Shown in pieces: positions 57,322-64,000 of a stretch of DNA of 64,000 nt. The notes below the pieces were generated by a model. The model had not been told where the DNA came from and did not search any database. It worked only from the letters and a program-made list of their open reading frames with translations. Each line of letters opens with the position of its first letter. Positions within the stretch are counted from its first letter, which is position 1. The stretch is from Nepenthes gracilis. Its lineage: Eukaryota > Streptophyta > Magnoliopsida > Caryophyllales > Nepenthaceae. The translations under genes were made by a program, and so were the position numbers. The stretch spans positions 27,008,037 to 27,072,036 of the forward strand of contig BSYO01000004.1 in the NCBI GenBank assembly GCA_033239525.1, given 5' to 3'.

Positions 57322-60300
57322 CGAAAATCCTATTCGCGGCCCCAAATTCGTAGGATAATCAGAATTCATGGAATGTGACATATATATATATAATCATGAG
57401 AAAGATGTGTATAATTTATATAATTATTATTTCTAAAATAATAATGCTATATGGACCACCTTGAATGTAAATGATGTCTCGAGTTGTTTGTTGATATGGA
57501 TATGTTAAAGCGCTAAGGGCGACGGCCTACAGACAAACACGTTCATTTCAAATTCTAGTCTAGACGGCCACAACCACAAGTTTAGCAATAAAAAAAAAAA
57601 TGTTGCTTCCTATTTGACGTGCACTCTTAATTGCACAATTATTCAAAATTTTCATCTTTCTTTTTTAGTTCGGGATCAAACAATTGATAATTCTCTTTTT
57701 TAACTTAATTAAAACCAATTTAAATACCAAAGTAATTTATAGAAAAATACAGCTAAAATCTTTACACATATTTGTTTATAATGCGATGATTTAAGAACTG
57801 ATTACTCTGATCAAAACCAATATCGAGTCATCTCTAATTTGAGTTGAATCTTAATTCCAGTTTGGACACAGTAGTCATACTTCGTGAGCTTAATCTTTGT
57901 GCACGTGTCTCAAGTCTTGAGCATTTTTGCTATTAATAATTCAATTAATTAATATAGCATTTATTTAATTTTATTAAGCAAAATTATGGCCTAAGATGTA
58001 TTTATGCGTTCAATTTAGAGAGGCTAGCCCATACGATTTGATGCATCCCAATGTTAGGTTCGATCCGTGCAAATAGTGACCTGTATCTGGCCAAACTTCA
58101 AATCTGGGAACTTAAGTCTTATAAAGTACAAAGAGAGCCAAACTTTTAAAAGGATCCCTAGAGATTTTCCTCAAATATACTTTCTTGTTCAAGATAGTAA
58201 TGAGCCCATAAGGTACTAAGCATATGATTTATCAAACAAGTCAATCGGCATGAAAAAATAGGACTGTGAGAGCAGATGTTATCTATAAGATGGATAAATG
58301 TGTTGACCAACTTAAAATATCAGATAATATTTTTCATAAGGAGTTTATACTAAAAGTTAGTTCTTGGTGAGTTAATACATGCTTGCTTGAGGATTCATTT
58401 GTAGCCCTAGTTTTCAAAAGTATAGCAAATTCTTGAATAATTTTGATGCTTGGGATGGCACTTCGTCAAGTGCATGCACGAAATAGGTTGTTAGCATAAG
58501 CAAAGTGTCTCTTTCGAGTTGAAGACAATGAATGTTCCCATAATAGGAGGAGTTAATAAATACAAAATATAAAGAAATATCAAGCTAAAATATAAGATAA
58601 TCAATAGTCATCATATTCAAGAGAGAGTTAGACCATGAATCTGTTTATTAAACAAGTCTTCCAAAAGGAGTCTAAAAACACTGTAAAAAGGGCCATTGGA
58701 AGAAAGGTCCAATTAGGGGTTGTGAGAAGGAGTAAAAGAGTTATAACTAAAAAACATCTTCTAATGTGCCAATTATGTCACATTATCAGTAAAAATATGT
58801 AAAATTAATAGAAATTAAATAAGGTGTAAATTTAAATTTTAAATATTATAAACAACATTACGAATCAAATCTTCTTATTATTAACTTCATAAGATATATA
58901 AATTGTGAGTGGTTCAGAAAAAATAAAAAATAAAAGAATGAATAAATGTCTGGACCGGAGAAATAATTGATGGAATTCAATCAATCTACAGTTGTGTTAA
59001 ATATAACTTGACCAACTGTTTTTCAAACTTCACATAAAACACGTGGTAATGATATAGAAATTGTACAAGTGATCACTCAACTAGGAATACGTTGAATATA
59101 TATGCCACTTTTGATTGCTTTGCAGTAAATAATGCCTAGTTTTCTGTAGGGTAGGTGGGGTGGTACTTCGAATATTTAGTTCTTAGTGACAATCGATAAA
59201 AGTTGCAATATGTTTTTTTTATTTATTATTATTTTAAACAAAATAATAATTATAGATAATGTATAATTTTCTTAAACTATAACTTAAGGATTAAAATTTT
59301 AAGACATTTTTAATAATAACATCAATAGATAAATCGATAATAGTGATCATAGTTATACTGTTGATAAATAGATGATTGGTTGAAGGAGCAATCAACTGGC
59401 AATTTTGCGAGTTGGTGATGTTATGGGTTGATGCCAGTACCACATTCAGCTAATTAAATGCTTCTATTAATAAAAGTATAAGTGGTCACTGGTTACCAGT
59501 TAATGGGTTTTCTTAAATTTTTTTTAAAAGTGATTTTTTTTATGTATCCTAAAAATGTTAAAAGGAAACGCCTCAGTACTAAAAAAATGTAAAAATATGT
59601 TCCATTATGATATGTCAAATGCCAAAAACTCTAAAATGTTTTCTACAAGCTCATTTTTTGTAAAACAAAATTCATCTTAAAATTTTGAAGTTAATTATGT
59701 GTATTTCTCACTGAAGTAGAAGAAAAGAATGAAAGGAGAATAAGCAAAAGTCTTCTGTTTTGAAATATTTTGTGGAAGTAATAAGGTTTTATTAAATAAA
59801 TTTTTAGCAAACTTGACATTTGTAAACATATTTTGACCTATTTTTTTATGGAAATGGATCTTAGATTTATAGAAGCACTTGGCCTCTATTAAGATGGCAA
59901 TGTAAGCATATTGGTATAAGATTATGTGCCATGACAGAAATTTCTCTAACTAATAAAACATGACTTTTATATACTAATAGATCGACACTATATTTTTGTG
60001 ATTTTTATAGTTTGATTGCAGTTATAATGACTATAAAAATAACGAAAAGACTTTAAACTATTAGTCAATTAACTAGCTTTTATTTTGTAGTTCCCTTGTT
60101 GACATTAGGGTAGCCCATGATTTGTCAAAAGTATCACATTTACAAATAGTAGCCTCTTAAACATTTCTATCAATCTAATGCTTTAGATCCTCAGACACCT
60201 TAGACATTGTTGGCCTTCTGACATCACTAACCATTTGTCATCATGGGTCTTGTGACACCTACTTTTTTACATCTTAGATAGGGATCCTGGACTTATAATG
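57322..60300. other. unassigned AT-rich sequence
   Basis: No coding or LTR motif was recognised over 3 kb. A ggttcgatccgtg B-box-like element at about 58052-58064 has only a weak A-box partner. A gatgattggttgaagg patch near 59370 is mixed. Otherwise AT-rich. Confidence 0.4.
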
Positions 60301-60302
60301 TT

Positions 60303-60645
60303 TATCCAACTCTAAATCTTGCTGTTATAATGTTGAACCCATCACTGAACCTGATACGATCTCCATGGTGGCGCCGGCGTCGATGACAGGAAATCCAACG
60401 GAAGGGGAGATCAGCGGAGGCAGCGACGTGCTGAACAGGAGGATTAGGGTGAGGGATCGAGGAAGAGGGCCACAGACGAGAGAGAGAGAGAGAAGAACAG
60501 ACAAGAGAGAGAATCGGGAGAGAGATAGAGAGAGAGAGAGAAGAGACGAAACTTTTTTCTACTTTTTCCATTAACACATTTAGCCTATATACACGAAAAC
60601 GGAAACGGGAACGAGGGCCTGATAAAGGGGAACGGGTCCGTAACA
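60303..60645 (-). mobile_element. 3' LTR of a chromovirus (left end approximate)
   Basis: On the minus strand it starts TGTTACGGACCCGTTCCCC at 60645, directly after the polyprotein tail and a purine-rich ggatggagcaa. It contains a TATA-like gtgtatataggc (about 60581-60592) and a CT-rich leader. The start resembles that of the chromovirus LTR at 45767 (TGTTACCGG). The outer end is set near 60303, but no TSD could be checked because the other end of the element is outside the window. Confidence 0.6.
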
Positions 60646-61195
60646 TTGCTCCATCCATCAAAAGAACCTTGTCCTCAAGGTTAATCAAGAGAGCGGCCAA
60701 ATGAAAAGTAGCAACGGAGTCCCAAGTGGCCTCTTGAGGTCCTTTAACTGTCTTCACATGATCACCAACTTCACAATCGCCACTATCTTCAACAGCTACA
60801 TAAGTAGCTTCACAAATTGGCAAGGTGTTTGCTGACCCTTGTCCATTAGAGCAGACAGGGGAACGTTTCCCACTCCCATTTGAATCAGGTTTTCTATCAA
60901 GAGGTTCTCCCATGATTTTCATCTGACATTCATTAAGAAAAGTTTCTTTCAGATAGGCCTTCACCTGACCATCGTTGTCAGGGTCACAAGGGTCTTCTAC
61001 ATGGTGGGTTAGCAGCTTGCCTCGTTTGTCAAACAAAATACATTCCATCTTTGCGAGACATTTCTTCAATGCCTCTGATGTACTGATCTTTTTTTGTGCT
61101 GCTTTCGCTGGCGTCGCATGCTGACTCTGAAGATTTACACTGTCATCGCCCAAAGGATTTTGATGTTCCAAATGTGTCGAATTAGTGGCGGCTCA
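60646..61195 (-). pseudogene. chromovirus polyprotein tail fused to an unidentified segment
   Basis: One open frame continues from about 61190 into the LTR. Its last part, EATWDSVATFHLAALLINLEDKVLL (about 60650-60730), is the chromodomain end and LEDKV tail typical of plant chromoviruses. It also fits the tail of the element at 40.9 kb. The preceding ~145 residues (for example ALKKCLAKMECILFDKRGK, then PCDPDNDGQVKAYLKETF) match neither retroelement nor IST1 sequence that I know. The fusion is in frame. Confidence 0.55.
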
Positions 61196-61199
61196 GCAA

Positions 61200-62075
61200 G
61201 ACTGGCTGCTGACCGAGCAGCAGCAGCAGCACGTTCAGCACTTTCAGCAGCAGCCTGAACAGCAGCCAATACATCCTGCAAATCCACACTTGCTTCACTT
61301 CTGGTCTTTGAAAGAGATGGAGATGGACTTCTATCTCTAGTAGAAAATGATGCAGATGCCAATGATGGGAGAGTAATAAATGGCACAAATTGTTTATTTT
61401 CCTCAGCACTGACTTGAGTTCTGAGTGACTCACGCTTGCCATCGTGTTCATGTGTCATGTCCTCAGGCCCTATGGATGGCTGACAGGGTGAATTCTCATT
61501 GTTTCCAGAATATGTGATGGATTCATGAACCACTTCTGGATGTGGAGCAGATGGAAAACATGCACCTATTTCTGGTGCCGAAGCATCGGCACTAGGCCTC
61601 AATAACACCTTAGGAACTTCAGGAAATTCTAGAGGGTCCAGGCCCACATCTGAATCAGACTCTTCAACAGGACCTTCAACTATGGCAGAGTGCACAACCT
61701 CATCATGCTTCTCTTTGGAAGTGGCACTTGAGATCCACCAACAAATTGTCTTGGACCATTCAATAGATCTTCATGTGGCTTGAAGAGTTCTGTTTCAGAA
61801 GCAGCTGGATCCCAATCTAATCCATGCTCTTCAGCAATTTCCTTCAACAACTGCAATTTCTTTTCAGCTGGGGGAGCACGAACTGACAGCAGTTCTATTA
61901 ACTGTCGATTAACCCCACTTTCTGACATTAGTTCAGTTGCAGCAGCAACAAATTCTCTTCCATATTTAGCTGCAAATAACATTTGAACTTGTAGCAACTC
62001 TGGTAAATCTGCACAGCGTGGAGAAGCAAAACACACACTGGATATTGCTTCTTTCAAGTCTAACGGACATTCCCA
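61200..62075 (-). pseudogene. IST1-like protein, C-terminal half (chimeric, frameshifted)
   Basis: Plant IST1-like proteins bind ESCRT-III and regulate the VPS4 ATPase in multivesicular-body sorting. From Trp 407 of the 537-codon frame the sequence is strongly IST1-like: ECPLDLKEAISSVCFASPRC, ADLPELLQVQMLFAAKYG, VNRQLIELLSVRAP, and LDWDPAASETELFKPHEDLL. A one-base deletion near 61712 (after PLPK) shifts the frame. The IST1 tail resumes in the next frame (SAIVEGPVEESDSD, then DLQDVLAAVQAAAESAERAA, then ARSAASLA) and ends about 61200. The N-terminal ~100 residues of the Ist1 domain, which hold the first helices, are missing and replaced by MYOB sequence. No intron is visible. Confidence 0.85.
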
Positions 62076-62195
62076 TGAAGCAAGTCCACAATCAGCCAGG
62101 TGAGGTTCCAATTCATCAGAGAGAAGGCTATTGGAAGAATTGACATCCCTGTGGGTCACAGGTTGAGGGCTGCTGTTGAGTAGGTGGTTCAATGC

Positions 62196-63293
62196 CTCAT
62201 AGTCCGTAACCTTCTTTCTATAGATCTCAAGCTCCTTCTCGAGCTCCTGCTTCTCTGCCTCTCTCTTTACTATGATAACGTTCATCAGCTGTAATGTTTC
62301 CTGGTCATACTCAGCTTGTTCTTCCATCATCCTCTGGTAATGCAAAGCTTCCATTTGCATAGTTGCCTTCTCCTCTCGAAGCTTGTTTATCATTGCCATG
62401 GTCTGGTTGGCTGCTATGGCGGCAGCATTTCTTTCTTCCTCTAGCTCAGCATACAGTGTGTGCAATGCCTTCCTCTCAGCTCTGAGGGCTGATTTGAGTC
62501 TTTCGACTGTTACAAACCCATCTCCAACCTCAACCTCGCTTAGGACACTCCCATCCACCGATTCTTCAGTTCCCAATTCCCTTCTTCCCATGAGGAGAAG
62601 CTTCTTGTGCAGATGATTAAGACTATCCATTGAAGTAGGAGTATCGGGAATCCTATCGTCTTCTGCCTCATTAAGCTCTAGAGATAACACTAAACTGTCA
62701 TTCCTAACATCTTGCTCGCAGATCTCTACTGATATGTCTTTACATTTTTCTGTTTCTCCCTCAATCGGCTTGCAAACATGAGCATCAATAGCTGGCAGAT
62801 CAGTAGTGCTGGGGGAGGTTTCACAATCTCCATTTGTAGAAGGACCTTCAAGTTTGTGGGGCGTAGGAGGCTCCTCAACTTGTCTGCGATCCGTGGGCTC
62901 ATGATGACCATTTTCCACAGCAACATTTGTCTGGTTGGTGAATTTGCTATTGGAAATTTCAGTTCCTAAATTCACATGGAAGATAGGTACCGAATTTGAT
63001 GGTAAATTTTCACCATCCAATGAACCACAAGTGATCTTAGGCATCAAACTGTCAATATTAGCAAGACTAGTTGATTTGTTCTCAACATGCAATAAGCCCT
63101 TTTCAGACTTGGTTTCCACTCCTGTCTCTGATTGTGTGTTTGTATCATTAATTACAACAGCTCTTCCAGACTCCATCTGGAACGTCCTTGAACTATCCCC
63201 CTTAATCCCATTGTCCTGTTCATCCACTTCCACCTTCGATCCTCGACACACATGTGACATTCTGGTTAGTATCATCAATCCGCGGCGTTTCAC
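62196..63293 (-). pseudogene. myosin-binding protein (MYOB/GTD-binding) fragment
   Basis: MYOB proteins are plant receptors that bind the globular tail of class XI myosins. A long acidic region leads to RIPDTPTSMDSLNHLHKKLLL and GTEESVDGSVLSEVE (about 214-255). The complete GTD-binding coiled coil follows at about 258-366: VERLKSALRAERKALHTLYA, ELEEERNAAAIAANQTMAMI, ALHYQRMMEEQAEYDQET, EKELEIYRKKVTDYE. Similarity stops at DYE. About 40 unmatched residues (ALNHLLNSSPQPVTH and on) follow before the IST1 part. The frame opens at a GTG at 63293 with an in-frame TAG at 63306-63308, and the first ATG is 63275. The membrane-anchored N-terminus of MYOB proteins is absent, so this is a truncated piece in a fusion. 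Confidence 0.85.
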
Positions 63294-64000
63294 CTCCGTG
63301 AGCCTCTAAATGCACACATTCGATCCTCGAGGCACTTCAAGATCAAGAGATTAAGTCAACTGAGTCTTACTTTCAAGTGGCCCCAAGTCTCTAGTCCTTT
63401 GGTTATTAAGTGGGTTCAATTATGCCATCAAATGGTTGCAGTTTCTTAGGCCAAACATCAATTGCCTCGAGGTTCTCGATCCAAGAAAACAGCTTCCATG
63501 TTTCTCACACTATCCGTTCCTTTAACATCTTCATTATCTAACGAAGAAGTCTCGAGGTACTGGGCAAAGCTACCGGGCCCCATTCTCCACCATTGCTAGG
63601 AACAAACCTCTAGAAGGCTCTCCCTGGGTCGACTCAATTTTTCTCACACGTTGAATGCCGGAAGTATCCATTGTAGCAAGTGTTCATCCTCCAACACAAA
63701 GAAATTTGGGAACCATTTCTGAAACGGTTGGAATTTATACTCATTGGAGCCACTTACGTTTCGACCACCTTCACCCTCCCAATCTAGGTCTATCGTGGTT
63801 TAATTTCTTGAGTGGTGTAAGGTAATTATTTGTGAGTTGGGCTTAGTGATTTTGAAAACGAGGGAGAAATTTCAAAGAAGGTTCAATGTTCCACAGAATC
63901 AGAAACGCATAATGGGGTTTCATTGAGTCGCAAAGGCTCGATGGAGGCTCGAAGCCCTTCAACAGGGGGAACCACAACGGCTGGTGTGAGTTTGAAATTG
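63294..64000 (-). other. upstream flank of the chimeric locus, unassigned
   Basis: Protein-like pieces appear on the minus strand (for example QPFQKWFPNFFVLEDEHLLQW near 63690-63760 and FAQYLETSSLDNEDVKG near 63530-63580), split by stops. They match nothing I can name. This would be the 5' part of the captured or element sequence, or an intron. It runs off the window. Confidence 0.3.

Noticed and set aside
57486..57560. Possible tRNA-SINE head (gctaagggcg ... tttcaaattc)
   Set aside because: Both boxes match poorly and no body or target-site duplication is visible.
58018..58080. tRNA-like B-box ggttcgatccgtg
   Set aside because: The A-box position is poor and no cloverleaf or poly-T end follows, so I do not call a tRNA or SINE.
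60365..60574. Plus-strand Arg/Glu-rich frame
   Set aside because: Antisense reading of a CT-rich LTR leader on the minus strand.

Overview
The window looks like a gene-poor stretch of a flowering-plant (eudicot-type) nuclear genome. The composition is AT-rich, microsatellites are common, and almost all recognisable coding sequence belongs to decayed Ty1/copia and Ty3/gypsy LTR retrotransposons. The two recognisable host-type sequences are plant families: an intact MIZU-KUSSEI-like (DUF617) gene at 35082-35798 on the + strand, and a composite at 60.3-63.3 kb on the - strand built from a myosin-binding (GTD-binding) protein and an IST1-like ESCRT protein. No bacterial, organellar or CRISPR features were seen.

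Layout. 0-9 kb: LTR debris, a tRNA-derived SINE, a 2 kb plus-strand gypsy-type LTR (4692-6720) with two internal tandem arrays, and a TG-rich LTR-like block. 9.1-14.5 kb: a broken minus-strand gypsy gag-pol with a large 5' LTR on its right. 15.8-18.1 kb: a plus-strand copia element with both LTRs but only about 0.5 kb of interior. 18.8-32.7 kb: a graveyard of related copia-type LTRs (TGTTGGG...CCCAACA ends), mostly solo and several with recognisable target-site duplications. It includes a tandem duplication interrupted by a gag-only gypsy element that carries its own tandem array and an inverted LTR arm. 28.9-30.0 kb: a separate, unidentified pair of direct repeats. 34-36 kb: the MIZ-like gene. 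40.4-45.8 kb: a complete-length but frameshifted chromovirus (TSD CCCTA). 46.0-49.3 kb: a copia element with a perfect TSD (CTCAT) whose interior is deleted from the 5' LTR into the reverse transcriptase. 52-57 kb: a small solo LTR, a copia RT fragment and two gypsy LTR-like blocks with about 27-bp arrays.

The most unusual locus is 60.3-63.3 kb. On one strand, in order, it holds a truncated MYOB-type region with a whole GTD-binding coiled coil, a short unidentified linker, the C-terminal half of an IST1-like protein, an unidentified stretch, and the last part of a chromovirus polyprotein running into its LTR. Nothing that looks like an intron is visible inside the two host segments. The best reading is a retrotransposon that captured host transcripts, or a chimeric gene fused to a retroelement 3' end. 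The other end would lie beyond base 64000.

The parts do not form a pathway. The MIZ-like gene is the only locus I would call a likely functional host gene. The rest is mobile-element sequence at different stages of decay. Element boundaries come from terminal motifs and TSDs read by eye. Family assignments come from protein motifs recalled without a database search.
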